Counted from the first letter of the stretch, positions 12,780 to 25,623 are shown. The stretch: 64,000 nucleotides of DNA from Rhexocercosporidium sp. MPI-PUGE-AT-0058 (GCA_020746875.1 JAGTJL010000007.1:124001-188000), one strand, 5' to 3'. Made by a program: numbers and translations. The notes: a model not told the origin generated them from the letters alone.

Positions 12780-15700
12780 AAAGAGTATAAGATAGTCTTT
12801 CGAAACAACTTACGTATTATTTAAAGGACCGCAGACGTTAAAAATAGTGTTTTTTAAACTTACGTTTAATAAATTCTAGTCGACGAAATACCGTTTCGAT
12901 AAACGGCAATATAAATAAACGTAAGAAACGTATAAGAGGTTATCGTAAAAATATTACGGAATTAAATATAAGTCAACTTATAAAATAACTTAAAAACCTA
13001 TTATAAGAGACCTTTTAAACCCTTTATATCCTTAAGTATAAACTAATTATATTATATTATATATAAAAATTTAAAGAATCGGCAATAAGAAAATATATTA
13101 ATTAAAAAAGTTTACGTTAAAAGAATAAACTTATATATACTTATAATTATAAGAAAAGTAATCACTTAACCTTTAACGTCGATATTAAAAAAGTAAAGCT
13201 ATAGATTATAATAAATTCTAAAGCGTAAGAAAACTTTATATTTTCTATTATTACGATTTAGTATTTCTTACTTATTAAAGTCAAAAAGGACGGGTATTAA
13301 TTAGTATTCGCCGACGGAAGACTTACCGCGAACGACTTAATTAATATATAAATAAAGTTATTATATATAAAAATCGGCAAATACTTTAAATACATTTAGT
13401 TTAATATAACTTAAATCGAGAGACACGACATTATTTTAAAACTATTATAAATATAATTCTATAACCCGAAAATCGACTAGAAAACGTAAAAACTAGAGTT
13501 TAATAATTATAAAGGCTGTTTTTAAAATAAAAAAGCAATAAAAGACTTAAAAAAGTTAAGCGTAACCTTTAAAAAAGAGTTAAAAGATAAGGTAATAAGC
13601 CCTATAACGGTCGATATATCGTTAAAATATAAACGATTTAAGGTATTATTTAAAAAGAAATTAAATAATAACGCCTTACTTAAACACTAAGATTACAATT
13701 ATTAAATCGAGTTAACTAAAGGCATAAAACCAATATTTTAACTATTACGGAAATATTTAATTATAAACTTAATAATAATTAAAAATATATTAATAAAAAC
13801 CTAATAAAAGGATTTATTTAAGAGTTTAAATCTCCTTAAAAGAGTAACGTCCTTTTCGTAATAAAAAAGGACGGCGAACGGAAAATATATATTAATTACT
13901 ATTAATTAAATAACGCTATTAAAAAGGATTATTATATATTACCTTTAGCAAAGGAGTTGCGCGATAGGCTTAGCGGCGCCAAAATCTTTACTTAACTAGA
14001 CTTATAAGGCGCGTATAACTTCGTAAAAATAGCCGAAGGATAAAAGGAAAAAATAGTATTTTATATACGTTTTAGTTATTATAAATATTCAATTATATCC
14101 TTCGGACTGACTAACACGCCTATTATATTTTAGCGTTTAATTAATAAGATTTTACGGCAATACTTAGACGTAATATATATATATTATTTAAATAACATTT
14201 TAATTTACTTTAAAATAAAAGAATAATACGTAAAAGACGTCATAATAATATTAAAAAAGCTTAAGGCTTTCTTAATACTTTTAAAACCCAAAAAGTGTCA
14301 TTTTCATAAAGAAGAAGTCACTTTCTTAAGCTATATAATTATTATTATAAAACTAGTTATAAACCCCTAAAAAGTTAAGACAATCGTTAAGTAAATTAAA
14401 CTTATAAACGTTAAAAAAGTATAATCTTTCTTAAAATTCGCTAACTTTTATTAACAATTCATTTAAAACTACTTAAAAATCGCCGCGTCTCTTATAAAAT
14501 TAATATATAAAGACAAAAACTTCGACTAAAACAATAAAATAAAAACAGCCTTTTAAGACCTTAAGAAAGCCTTTATTAAAAAACTAGTCCTTATATTCTT
14601 CGATTTAAATAAGGAAATCATAATAAAAATAAACGCTTTTAACTATATTATTAAGGCCGTGCTAAGTTAATTAAGTAAAGACGGTAAATAATAACTAATT
14701 GTATATTATTTACGGAAACTCTTATTAATAAAACTTAATTATAATATTTATAATAAAGAATTATTAAAAGCTATAGACGTAATACGTAAATAAAAGGTCT
14801 ACCTTAAGGAATTGTCTTACGAAATACGGATTTTAACGGATTATAAAAATTTCATTTACTTTATAATTATTAAAAAATTAAACTAATAATAAGTTCGATA
14901 ATATAAAATACTTTTTATAATTAAACTTCGATTTTCATATATTAAAGAAACGGAAAACGCTAAGGCCGACGCCCTTAATAAAAAACTAAAATATCTCGTA
15001 AATAAAATATATAAGTCGTATATTATACTTAAAAGGAATAATAACTCGCTAATAGTTAATTATAAATAGCTAATAACGACAAGTTAAGTCCTTAAGAAAA
15101 TCTGGAAAGGCTATATTAATAACTTAATAATAATTAAATAAAAAAAGTAATTAAGTAAAGGATTCTCCTTTATTAATATCGGAGCTTTTTTATATTAAGG
15201 ACGAGTTTATATTTTAATTTAAAATAAAGTAGACTTCGTTAAAAAATAATATAAATTATTGATTTATAAACATTAAAAAGTAACTAAAATATTGTCGAGG
15301 CTATTTAAGGAATATTATTTCTTAAGAATAAGAAAAGTAATTAAGGACGTAATCTCGTTTTATAATATATATATACGGAATAAAATAAACCGCTATACGC
15401 CGTATAAGCTTATGAAGTCGTCGACGACACCGCCACGTCTATAAAAGTTAATTGCCTTAGACTTCGTGATTAAACTATTACTCTTAAAGGATTTAATTAC
15501 CGAAATTATTTACGATTTCATTTGCGTAATAACGGATAAAACGACAAAATACGCGTATATAATACTAATATTAAGTACATAAAACGCGTCGATAATAGCG
15601 TAAGTATTCCTTCGAACGATTTTCGCGAATCACGGAATATTAAATAAAGTTATTTTAAATAAAAACAAACTCTTTACCTTAAAGTTTTAAAAAATATTAA

Positions 15701-16330
15701 TATTACTTTTAAAAATAAAATAAAAAATATTAATAACATTCCACCTTTAAACCGACGGCCAAATAAAATAAATTAATTAAATAATAAAAACTTATCTTTA
15801 ATATTATATAAACTATAAATAAAACGACTAGGTTTAATTACTCCTAATCGCTTAATTTATATATAATAGCGCGAATTAAGAAACTATTAAAGTATTGCCG
15901 TTTTATACAAACTACAAGTATAACTCGACGGCATATAATATACTAATTGCAGGTTAAAGGACCGCGTATAAAGCCATATTATAAAGAAATAAATTTAAGC
16001 AATTATATAATAAACTATTAACGGATATTTTATTTATTATATAAAGATTAGCTATTTATTATAATAAAAGGCGTAATATAAGACTAACGCTAAAAGAAGA
16101 GAATAAGGTTTACTTACTAAAAAAAAACATTACGACTAAATAATTAAATAATAAATTAAATCACAAAAAGTTAAGACTATTTAAAATTATAAAAGTCAAA
16201 AGATTAATTAATTATTAATTAATACTTCCGAAAACTATAAATATTTACTTAATATTTTATATATTTCTCCTCGAATTAGCACCGCTAAGGGCACTACTAG
16301 CCCTTGTCATAAAAGTATAGTCAATAAACT
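12780..16330 (+). pseudogene. GypsyA pol remnant (protease?, reverse transcriptase, RNase H, integrase)
   Basis: Reverse transcriptase is recognisable from about 13,860 (FSLVIKKDGERKIYINYYQL, then LAKELRDRLSGAKIF) to the active-site motif at 14185-14196. That motif reads YLNN where the family has YLDD, both aspartates changed by G-to-A. RNase H lies at about 14,560-15,000. The integrase zinc region at about 15,250-15,390 ends YNIYIRNK, with cysteines turned to tyrosine. The catalytic core follows through TFHL, a stop, then TDGQ near 15,740. The interior then continues for a few hundred bases, is cut by CopiaC at 16484, and resumes at 22657. No catalytic centre is intact. Confidence 0.8.
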
Positions 16331-16483
16331 TAAACGCTAAATATAATATCGAAACTGTTTTAAACTATTAGTATTTTCGCGGCGTTATTAAGTATTTAAT
16401 TAAGTAAAAAAGGTACTTATAATCTAAAAACACTTAAAAAACTTAAGTTTAACTTTTATTACTTTAAGTAATTTTAAAAGTTT

Positions 16484-16792
16484 TGTGAGAATAGGCGAGC
16501 CAATCAGGAAGAGGAAGCGCAGTAGGTGAGGACACGTGATCAAAGACAAAATAGAATTGATTGCTTGCTTAAAGAGCTAAAAGAGTTCTACGGTAATTAT
16601 ATACAAAATAATAGCTTCTCTAAAAGCTTTTACGATTACGTAACTAATTACGTAACTTATACGAGCTACGTAATTGAATACGAGCGTAATTTCCCAGAAT
16701 ACGAAGGTAATTTCCGGGCCGCGTAAGCAATGGAAATTCCTTCGGCTATTTTAGGGTAGAATCGGCACGAGTTACCAAAGTGAAATCCAACA
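16484..16792 (-). repeat. CopiaC 3' LTR (309 bp)
   Basis: On the plus strand it runs TGTGAGAATAGG to GAAATCCAACA. It contains ACACGTGATC and repeated TACGTAA motifs. Immediately inside it the element strand shows the polypurine-like TTATTAAGAGGGCG (16793-16806). An apparent 66-residue plus-strand frame inside the LTR lacks an ATG and is not called. Confidence 0.9.
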
Positions 16793-16806
16793 CGCCCTCT
16801 TAATAA
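16793..16806 (-). other. CopiaC polypurine tract
   Basis: On the element strand, TTATTAAGAGGGCG abuts the 3' LTR start TGTTGGA. In this family such a tract is the primer for plus-strand DNA synthesis. It also supports the minus-strand orientation. Confidence 0.6.
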
Positions 16807-16964
16807 ATAACGTAATAGCTTTATAAGCTTATATATAAGCTAGCTTTAAAGCAGAGCTTATATTTACAAGAATAAATTAAATATATGAAATAACCCTTTA
16901 CGGAAGATAAGCCAGTTATAAAGAGAGAAATATAAATTACAATCTTATTTCCTCCGCTTTAGCC

Positions 16965-19900
16965 TTATTCGGCTAATCTTAAAAGCCTTATAAATTCAAT
17001 GAATTTAAGCTTATCTAGCGGCTTCGTAAAGCCGTCGGCTTTTTGTTTAGACTCTCTTATATAAATTAAGTTTATTTCGCCTTGATTTATAAAGTCGCGG
17101 ACGTAGTAATATTTGACGGCAATATACTTAGTCCTCTCGTGGAATTAAGAGTTATTAGCTAATAAGAGAGCGCCGTTATTATCCGTATAAATAAGGAATC
17201 GTTCCTGTATATAATAGCCTAATTCGGTTAGAAGCTGCTTTATATAAATAGCATCTTTAAAAGCCGAATTAATAGCTATATATTCGGCCTTAATCGTACT
17301 TTGAGCTATAATATTTTAGAGCTTGCTTTTCCAGCTGAATAAGCAACTCGCTAAATAAAAGCTCAAGCCGCTAGTCGATTTAGCCGTATTAATATTTCCG
17401 GCGTAATCGGCGTCGCAATAGCCGCTTATATATTGACTAGAGCTTTTTTCGTAGATTAGCCTTAGCTTTTTTAATCCTTTTAAGTATTTAAGTACGTTTT
17501 TAAGGGCAATTATGTGATCGGTGCTAAGATTATTAGCGAATCGAGCGAGCTTTATAACTAAGTAGCAAATATCGGGTCTAGTTACTAGCGTAAGAAACAA
17601 GAAGCAGCTTATAATTTGCTGATATTAATTTATTTCCTCTTTATTAACCTGATTAAGATTAAGCTCTAGCTTAGCCTTCGAATCTATTAATATATCTTTA
17701 GGCTTACAGTCGGTTATATTAAACCGCGCTAGCATTTTCTTAATATAACTCTCTTAGTTTAGCTTTATATAACTTTTATTTAAGTTATAATCGATATTTA
17801 TATTTAAGTAATCTTTTATTAGCCTTAAATCCTTTAATTTAAAGAGCTTTTTAAGCTTTTTAATAAAGGATTTAATATTATTGACGCTTAAGTCAATTAT
17901 CGCTAAGTCGTCTACGTAAATAAAGACTATAAGTTATTACTCCTTATTAATTAGAATGTAATTCTCGGTAATTAAGGCTTGAAAATCGAGTTTTTAGACT
18001 AGGACTTCCTTTAGCGTAATAAACCAGAGCTTAGCTAATTGTTTTAGCCCGTATAAGGCTTTATTAAGCAAGAGTAGTTTACTAGCGTACTTTTGGGTGT
18101 TTATGCCTTCGGGAGGCATTATATATAGAGTATTTACGTTAATATTACTTTGCGTAAAAGCCGAAATCATATCGACTTTCCATATAAGCCAGCTGTAAAA
18201 GACCGCTAAGGCGAATATAAGTCGCTAAGCTATTTGTTTTACTACGCTAGCAAACGTATTTACGTAATTAAAGCCATAAAGTTACTTAAACCTTTTAGCG
18301 ACGAATCTAGCTTTAAATTCGAAGTAATTAAATAATTCTTTGATTTTATACACCTATCTAGTCTTCAAAGGCTTATAAGCCTTACTAACGTCTTTTAGCA
18401 CTATTTCCCTAGTCTCGTGATTTTCTAGGGAATTGGCTTCTTTTTCTATAGCTTTTAATTAATATTCCTTATACGGAAAGGCCATAGCCTTTTTAAAGCT
18501 TTTAAGCTCGTAAATTTAAAAGCCTTTAATCCGTTTAATAATAACTTTATTAGCCTTTAGCTCTTCGGGCAGCTTTATTAATCCTTGATCGAAGTCTTCG
18601 TCGATTTTAAAGCTTATTAGAGCCATAAAAGCTAATCTTTTAACGTCTTTATAAACAGAAAAAGCTTCTTTTTCCTCTTCGATTAACCAGTTATTTAGCT
18701 AGCGAATAGCCGTCTTAAAGCTTAAATATATTACCGGCTGATTTTCCGAAGAGTTATTAAAGTCTTTAGCGCTAGTACTAGCGTTTCTAATTACGACGTT
18801 AAGCTCCCAGCTCGAATAATCCTTTCTAAGCCTCTTAATAGGCGCTTTAAGCATTTCCGGGCTAGCCGTATTAGGCCTTTTATTAGCCTTTAGCGTTTAA
18901 AGGAGCTCTTGTGCGAATAAGTCGGATTCGTCTTCAAAATCCGTTTTCTCGCCCTTTAATTGGTCGATAAGCGACTTTTCGCTTATATTGCCTTTATTAG
19001 GCATTTCGTCGTTAATATCACTTATTGATTTAGTAATATCATCGCTAGCGCCTTTAAACTCTTTAAGTATTTCGACTATATAGTCGAATTCGGTTTCTTC
19101 CGTCATATCGTTCTTAAGGATTAAATCCTCTTTAATTAGGACGTTTTTAGAGCTTATAACGGCTCTTTTACTCGGTAAATAAATCAAGTAATTATTAGAA
19201 GACTCAAAACCGACAAGAATACCCCTATCGGATTTATCGGCTAGCTTATAAGCTCTTTTATTCTTAAGTACGTAAGTTAAAGAACCTAATATGCGAATAT
19301 AATCGATTATCGGTAATTTACCGCATAAAGCTTCAAAAGACGTCTTCTTTATGACGGAATTATATAACCGATTCTTAATATGAGCTATTCCTTATAATAA
19401 GTAAGGCTATAAAAACAAAGGTATTCTCTTAGCCTTACAGACGCTAATTAGCCGCTTAATAAGGTATTTATTTAACCTTTCGGCTATTCCGTTTTAGGAA
19501 GGGGAATAAGGGCTAGTGTATTCATATATATACCCTTATTGCTTGCAATAATACGTCCATTTATTAGACTTGAATTCCCCGGCGTTATCGAGCTTAAAAG
19601 CTTTAATATTCGCTATGAATTTGATTTTAACGTCTTTTTGACTGAACTACGTATTTATCATATTACAGAAGTCAATAAGTACGTCATAAGCGTCGGCTTT
19701 GAGTTTTAAGGCGTATAGCCAAATAGCTCTTGATCTTCTATATATAATAATAAGGAAATAGCGCTCTCCTTTAAGTCCTTTGACTTTAAAAGGCCCCGCA
19801 ATATCGATATCGAATATAATCAAGGGTAGCGCGTCTGATATAGGCTTTTTACTGCCGATCACGTGCATTTTGCCGCTATTATAAGCGTTATAATCGGCTA

Positions 19901-21570
19901 GCTCTACGTCTTTTTATTAGATTTTCTTTAATTTATGGCTTTTCTCGATTGTTTTAAGAATCGACTCTTTATTTATATGTATTAGCCTCTTATAATAAAG
20001 GTCTAGCGGCGAATTTAAGTCTACTTAATATATTATAAGTTCGAAAGCGTCAATATCGACTTCCGCTTAAACGTAATAAGCGTTATAATCCTATTTAACT
20101 TATAATTAGCCTTTTTTATACTTTAATAAAGCACTGTTCTCGGTAAAATTAATTAACCAGCCTTTCTTAATCATTTCCCTTAAGCTTAAAAGGGTCGTTT
20201 TTAGCCCCGGAATATAGTTTACCCGTTAGATAACTACTTCTATACCGTTATTGCCTTTAATAGGAATATCTCCCGTGCCTAATATCGGTAATACGTCGCT
20301 ATTAGCGATTATGACCGATTTGCGAAAGGTAAGTTGATAATTAAGTAACCATCCCTTATTAAGCGTATAGTGCTCGCTAGTACCGGAATCTAAAACTAAT
20401 CTATAATTATAGACAGTTCTAAAAGCTTAATTTGCAATATCTCCTTCTGATTAGTCAGAATCGGACTCGCTTAATTCCTCTATAATATTTACAAAAGTAC
20501 TTATAATTAGAGATTCAAGCTGCACTTTAAGTTTCACATTTAACCTACCCTTTAATAAGGGTAAGTCGTTTATATATGCCTTTATAAGCTTTCTAGCCGT
20601 TATATGCTTATTAAGCGGCGTATAAGTCTTAGATACGGCCATAATAGCCTTCGTAGACTCTATTTTTGATTCGCCTTTTGACTCCTTAGCCTTTTTAGGC
20701 TTATTATTAGGCTTTTTATTCGGGTTTTCCGAATTATTAGGCCTTAGCTTAGGGTATAAGACCCAACACGTAGACGTTAAATGTCCCGTGACTTTGCACT
20801 TATTGCAGTGCTTCTTACCGCCTTTACCGCCTTTAAACGCTTTATTAGCGTTAAGGTCGGCGTTAGCGCCCATACGAGCTTCTTCCGAAATTAGGTCGTT
20901 AATTAGACCGTCAATATCGATATTCTTGAGATCACCTGACATTTTCTCGTATTTACGAGACGAAAAGGCGTCAAAAGAGCTCGGTAAGCCTTTAAGTATT
21001 AAGCTAGCAATTACGGGCTTAGGAATCTCGTAGTCTAGCTGCTTTAGGTATATGGCGCTTGATTGGATTACGCTAGTATATTCGTCTATGCTCTTATAAG
21101 AGCTGTAATTGGAATCGACGATTTGATTTATATAGCGGCCGACTAGCTCAAGCGTTAATTAGCCGAAAGTAGATTGAATAGCGTTCCATAGCTTTTTAGC
21201 CGTATCTTTATCTTTAAATCGCTCTTAATTCTCTAGCGATATAATCGACTTTAGCGCCCTTAGCGCCTTTTAGCTTTGCGTCTCAAAGTAGTCTAGCTTC
21301 TCGTGATATTTTACGGCTAGCTCGTAAGAATAAGGGGCTAATACGGCTCTACCTCCTTCGGTACCCCTAACGTAATATAACGATTAGTCCGGAGGTAAAG
21401 CTTTGCCAGAAATATAAGGCATATAGCTATTAATTTCTAGGAATAGGCTAGCGGGATTTATCTACTTAATATAATTGGATTTCCCTACTAGTTTCTCTCT
21501 TTTAAAGGCAGTAGCGGCTATTTTAAGCTTGTCTCGATTGAGTTTAGCTTTAATTCCTTTAAGCGATTAT
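16965..21570 (-). pseudogene. CopiaC gag-pol polyprotein, one collinear frame broken by nonsense codons
   Basis: All readable segments share one frame, from about 21,570 to the TAA at 16965-16967 (roughly 1530 codons). In order: a UBN2-like Gag domain (about 21,520-20,950); an intact zinc knuckle CNKCKVTGHLTSTC (20766-20807); an integrase core with aspartate in FDIDIAGP (about 19,803), aspartate in LDNAGEF (about 19,590) and glutamate in NGIAERLN (about 19,480); reverse transcriptase with intact YVDD (17904-17918); and RNase H from TRPDICYL (about 17,580) to KADGFTKPLDKLKF (about 17,030). Interruptions are TAG or TAA at places where tryptophan or glutamine is expected, with no frameshift seen. 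No ATG is visible at the expected start, so the start codon may itself be mutated. It is non-functional as it stands. Confidence 0.85.
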
Positions 21571-22338
21571 CACTTATAGTGATTTATTAGACTATTCTAG
21601 TCTTTAGACTTTATTTAAGTCTTTAACCTCACTTTAAGGCTACCCTCCTTGATTTGGTATGCCTTAAATCGATTTAAAATCGATTAATTAAGATAAAAAA
21701 GCCTTGCCAAAGACTTTATTATTACCTTACCGAGGGTTTCGCTTAGCTAATATTATAACAAGGTTCCCAGCGGGTCTGCTTAGGCTCTTATTACAACGCT
21801 AGCGCCACTACTAGCTTGGTTTTTCTCACAGGAATTAATAAGCTTAACTAACTATAACCCTCTCCGAGGATGGCTTCTTATATAATTAAAAAAGCCTAAA
21901 AACCACTGTAATTTGTGCTAGACTAATAACGATTCGGACAGCCACTCCCTAATACAAGCCACGCTAGCACGCTACTTATAGCCACTGCTAGCGCCGTAAA
22001 AGGTATAAGCGCCTAAAAATAAGAAATTTATTATAAGACCTAGAACCGCAATCTAAGTAACTACGCACGCTTATAACGTCTAGGGACCGCTAAGTTATGA
22101 TTTCCCTAGGGTTTAGTCTCAGGATCAAAGGCCTCGGGTCCGTAATACGTCCTAATCGGGTTAGTAAGGGCTCAAAAGGGTCTAGCTTACTTCAAGAGAA
22201 GCTAGTATGGCTTTATCGACAAGCGTTTGAACGGAAGCAGCCGAAGCGGTATTAGCCGAGAAAGCTCAGCTAGTCGTCTCGATCGGGAAGGTGTATATCG
22301 GTAACTGATATTATTAGCTGCCTTAGCGAATTGCCGAA

Positions 22339-22347
22339 TTGCTACCA
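22339..22347 (-). other. CopiaC primer-binding site
   Basis: Directly after the 5' LTR the element strand reads TGGTAGCAATTCGG. TGGTAGC is complementary to the 3' end (GCUACCA) of initiator methionine tRNA in many eukaryotes, so this is a conventional 3'-end primer site, unlike that of CopiaB and CopiaE. Confidence 0.6.
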
Positions 22348-22656
22348 TATGAGAATAGGCGAGCCAATCAGGAAGAGGAAGCGCAGTAGGTGAGGACACG
22401 TGATCAAAGACAAAGTAGAATTGATTACTTGCTTGAAGAGCTAAAAGAGCTCTACGGTAATTATATACAAAATAATAGCTTCTCTAGAAGCTTCTACGAC
22501 TACGTAACTAATTACGTAGCTTATACGAGCTACGTAATTGAATACGAGCGTAATTTCCCAGAATACGAAGGTAATTTCCGGGCCGCGTAAGCAGTGGAAA
22601 TTCCTTCGGCTATTCTAGGGTAGAATCGGCACGAGTTACCGAAGTGAAATCCAATA
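22348..22656 (-). repeat. CopiaC 5' LTR (309 bp)
   Basis: It matches 16484-16792 with 13 transition differences. The first bases are TATGAG where the partner has TGTGAG, and the last are CCAATA where the partner has CCAACA. The AGTTT duplication follows at 22657-22661. Confidence 0.9.
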
Positions 22657-23318
22657 AGTTTTATTTATAAAACCTAAATTTATTTAAAAAGCCGAATCTG
22701 CGAAATTAAATAAGACTTACTCGACTAAAAGAAACTCGGCGAAGTTAATAATAAATAATAAAATAGGCGGGCAAGTAATAAAGGCCTCTTACTTTTCTTT
22801 TTTTATAGCCTCTCGCGCTTTTACTTTTTTTAACTTATTTATACTCTTAAGACTACGACAAAGCATTTTAACTCTTCGTTTCTTTAAGAATTTCCGCTAA
22901 CGAGACAGACGGTTTAGGCGGGCCGCGGCCTTTTATAAGGCGTGACGTGTTTACGCCTCCTCCTTATTTAGCTTTTTCTTTACCTTTTTAAAAGCATCTT
23001 AACTCTCGATTAAAAACATTTCGATATTATACCTTTTGTTAATTTTAATATACTTTAAGTAATAACTTAACTCTGAGGATATTATATACGTCTTATTATT
23101 TTAAGTATAAAACGTATAAGACATCGTCTTAAAACCGTTCTTTTTAATTTTATAAAATAAAGTAAATTATTTTTTCTTTTTTTTAAAAGATGTCGTATTT
23201 TTCTTTGTAATATATACTTATTTAATTATAATAAAAAGGGAAAATAGCCGTAAAATATACATAATATTTCCTTAAGCTATTTAAGCGTGGGGACTATACT
23301 AGGCTAAAAAGGGGATAA
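22657..23318 (+). other. GypsyA 3' interior without recognisable coding sequence
   Basis: This continues GypsyA after the CopiaC insertion, up to the polypurine tract AAAAAGGGGATA before the 3' LTR. Short GC-richer patches occur, but I recognise no domain; it should be the end of pol plus the 3' leader. Confidence 0.5.
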
Positions 23319-23813
23319 TATTATAAACGCCCCGCGTCCCGTGACACTAGGCCCCGGGATAGCGTAATATTTAAGACTATAGGCTTAAAAGAGTAAAGGT
23401 TTTAAAAAAAATATATTAAGAAAGTATTATTTTTAAAAGCATTTCTTTAAGAAACCTTAATACTTAAGATTTTATAAGTTATATATTATATAAATGTTAT
23501 TATTAATAAACGACTAAAGGGCAAATAAGCCTTTAAATTTCGCGACTTTCTTACGTAATAAACCGCTAAACCGCTGAAGTCTAGAGGTCTAAGACCGATA
23601 AGACTTAGCAGTCCTAGTAGTCGTATAATATAAAGGTTTTATAAAAGACTAATACGTTTATTATTAAATAAGAGCTTTATGCTTAATTAAAATTAATATT
23701 TCAATTATATTAAGTCATTATTTATTCCCTTATACATAATACACCTACTTCTCGATCATTAAAATCAATATTACCCCCCGTATTTACACCGAGTAAATAC
23801 ACGGACCGTAACA
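23319..23813 (+). repeat. GypsyA 3' LTR (495 bp)
   Basis: It starts TATTATAAACGCCCCGCG (mutated TGTTACGAACGCC) and ends GGACCGTAACA, followed by the CTTAC duplication. Confidence 0.9.
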
Positions 23814-24575
23814 CTTACATTCTTTAATTATTTCTTAATAAATAAAGAGATTAATTATTTTTTAAATCCACTTATAAACTGCCTTATAAGCTCGAGCCTT
23901 TTCCGTCTATTATACGAGCTTCTTTACGTATTCCTTTATAAGAGTAATATATATTAAAGCTATATTCTTAATTATAGCCTTTACCGATAATAATGCGCTT
24001 AACTTAAGGCCTTTCTTTATAAAGTCGCGAACATCTTTGTCTTATTTCGCTTAAGCTTAAAAGTTATACTTAATAACTTTTTTATCTTATTATATTCTTA
24101 AATCGTTTAGCGATAAAGGTTTCGGTTCGGCGTCGAAAAGGTTAGGAATAATTAATAATATAAGATTTATTAAATTCTATATTTTATAAAAGATATAAAA
24201 GGACTTAAACGTTTAATATTAAGGAGTTTAAGTGCGCTTATTATAATTAAGAGGAGGTCGATTATTTAAAGAAGAGGCTAAAGTTAAGTCTATTATAACG
24301 AAGGAGTTGCTTTCGTAAGCTTCGAGTATTTAATAAGAGAAGAAAGACTAAAAAGGTATCGAGTTCAGTTACTCGGCTTTTATATTCGTTTAAAGTAAAA
24401 TAAAAGAGTTAATAGTAAATAATAATATAAATTATACTTTATAATAAAGTAGAAAACTCTATAACGTATAATAAATGCTTTTCACTTATAAACTTACCTT
24501 ATAGGCTTTATTTAAATTAATAGCATATAAAAGAAAGAATACCAACTTAATAGCTTTATTAACGGGGCTTATAAT

Positions 24576-24759
24576 TATAATATAAAAGTGAATTAAAATA
24601 CTATAAGTAATTATAATTGAATTAAAGTAATTAATTATTATTTTAAAAGCTCCTAAAATCAGAAGAAGACAGTTATTCTCTTAAAGGCGGTCTACAGTAG
24701 TAGAACCTAATTAGGTCACGTGCAGTGCTAATAGAGCAGCTGCCCGTGCCTATACGACA
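24576..24759 (-). repeat. CopiaB copy 1 5' LTR (184 bp)
   Basis: It is the same 184-bp unit as 50990-51173 and 58780-58963. On the element strand it begins TGTCGTATAGGCACGG and ends, after mutation, in a form of CTACACCACA. CACGTG and CAGCTG are preserved. The adjoining interior (24562-24575) carries the TTATAAGCCCCGTT leader that acts as the presumed primer-binding site. Confidence 0.8.
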
Positions 24760-25623
24760 TTTTTAATAAGAGAATAAGGATAATTACGCTAAACTTTATT
24801 TATTAAAAACGCTAATAAGAATTGTTTATTATATATATTTTTCGTTTATTATATAAAGACTACTAATTAAAGCTTTCGCGTATTTTTGCTATAATTCCCT
24901 AAGGGAAAAGCTGGAAATTAGAGACAGGTAATTAAAGGCTTTAATTAAGGATTAGGCCTTAATTATTTAGAGACTTTTTCGGTTACTTATAGACTAGAAT
25001 CTTATAAGTTAATATTTATATTAATAATGACAAATAAATAAAAATAATATTAATACGACGTTAAAAACGCTTTTATATACGATAAAATAAACGCCCAAAT
25101 ATACGTAGAACAACTAATAGGTCAAGAACGATATTATAATAAAAATAATAATACTTATAAGTTAATAAAAACCTTTAATAATAATAGCGACTCTAAAATA
25201 TATTATAGCCTTATTAAGCTATGAAGTTGAATATATGGGTTTTAAAAAAGCAATAAAAGAAATATTATATTCACATATTTAATAAATTACTTTAATAACT
25301 TTTTTAATAATAAAATAACACTTATACTAAAACTATTAACAGATAGCGAATCAGCTTTAAAACTAGCTAATAACCCTGAATTCTATAAAAGAAGTAAACA
25401 TATCGATATAAGCTATTGCTTTATACGAAATGAAATAGCTAATAATAAACTAAATCTATATATATTTAATATAATAGTTCAATTAGCTAATGGATTTACA
25501 AAACGTCTAGATAAAAATAAATAATTAAATTTTATAAATTCTTTTGAATTTAAAACCTTTTATATAAAATAAAAATAAAGTATAAGATAAAATATAAATA
25601 CTTATATATATCTTACGAGGGGT
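24760..25623 (+). pseudogene. CopiaD pol 3' end (RNase H remnant)
   Basis: On the plus strand, 25,200-25,530 reads as the Copia RNase H end: LSYEVEYMGFKKAIKE, then LLTDSESALKLANN, SKHIDISYCFI and QLANGFTKRLDKNK. This matches the family pattern of an S(A)ExEYMA motif, a catalytic D in the xDNxxA strand, (T/S)KHIDI, and ADxFTKxL. Upstream, 24,990-25,200 is less certain. A purine-rich ACGAGGGGT (25615-25623) follows and leads directly into an LTR start, so the order pol, polypurine tract, LTR is as expected. The element's 5' part is missing, probably because CopiaB copy 1 inserted at 24,759. Several stops make it non-functional. Confidence 0.75.

Larger units (their letters stand above)
16484..22656 (-). 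mobile_element. CopiaC: complete, lightly mutated Copia-type retrotransposon (6.17 kb)
   Basis: Identical-length LTRs (309 bp) at 16484-16792 and 22348-22656 are flanked by AGTTT duplications (16479-16483 and 22657-22661). It is inserted in GypsyA and encoded on the minus strand. The element begins TGTTGGATTTC (mutated to TATTGG at the right-hand LTR) and ends TCTCACA. By eye the LTRs differ at 13 positions, all transitions, about 96% identity, so this is the youngest complete insertion in the window. A gag-pol frame runs collinearly through it, broken only by stop codons. Confidence 0.92.
10738..23813 (+). mobile_element. GypsyA: full-length Gypsy-type LTR retrotransposon, split by CopiaC
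   Basis: LTRs at 10738-11231 and 23319-23813 run TGTTACGAACGCC to CCGTAACA and are flanked by a perfect 5-bp target duplication CTTAC (10733-10737 and 23814-23818). The uninterrupted target is visible in CopiaB copy 2 near 58,015. Excluding CopiaC (16484-22656) the element is about 6.9 kb. Order on the plus strand is gag, reverse transcriptase, RNase H, integrase. A purine-rich AAAAAGGGGATA precedes the 3' LTR. RIP has removed all function. Confidence 0.9.
8958..24759 (-). mobile_element. CopiaB copy 1: 5' portion of a Copia element, split by GypsyA
   Basis: Segments 8958-10737 and 23814-24759 are together collinear with 56,252-58,963 of the complete CopiaB copy 2, including the 184-bp 5' LTR at the right end. 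The two segments are separated exactly by GypsyA with its CTTAC duplication. The left end stops at the CopiaA insertion point and the rest of the element is not found further left. By comparison with copy 2 this is the 5' (gag-side) part of the element. It is heavily RIP-mutated and has no open frame. Confidence 0.75.

Noticed and set aside
16526..16726. 66-codon frame inside both CopiaC LTRs (also 22390-22590)
   Set aside because: It starts at GTG, not ATG, lies antisense to the element, and differs between the LTRs mostly at amino-acid-changing transitions, as expected of RIP on non-coding DNA.
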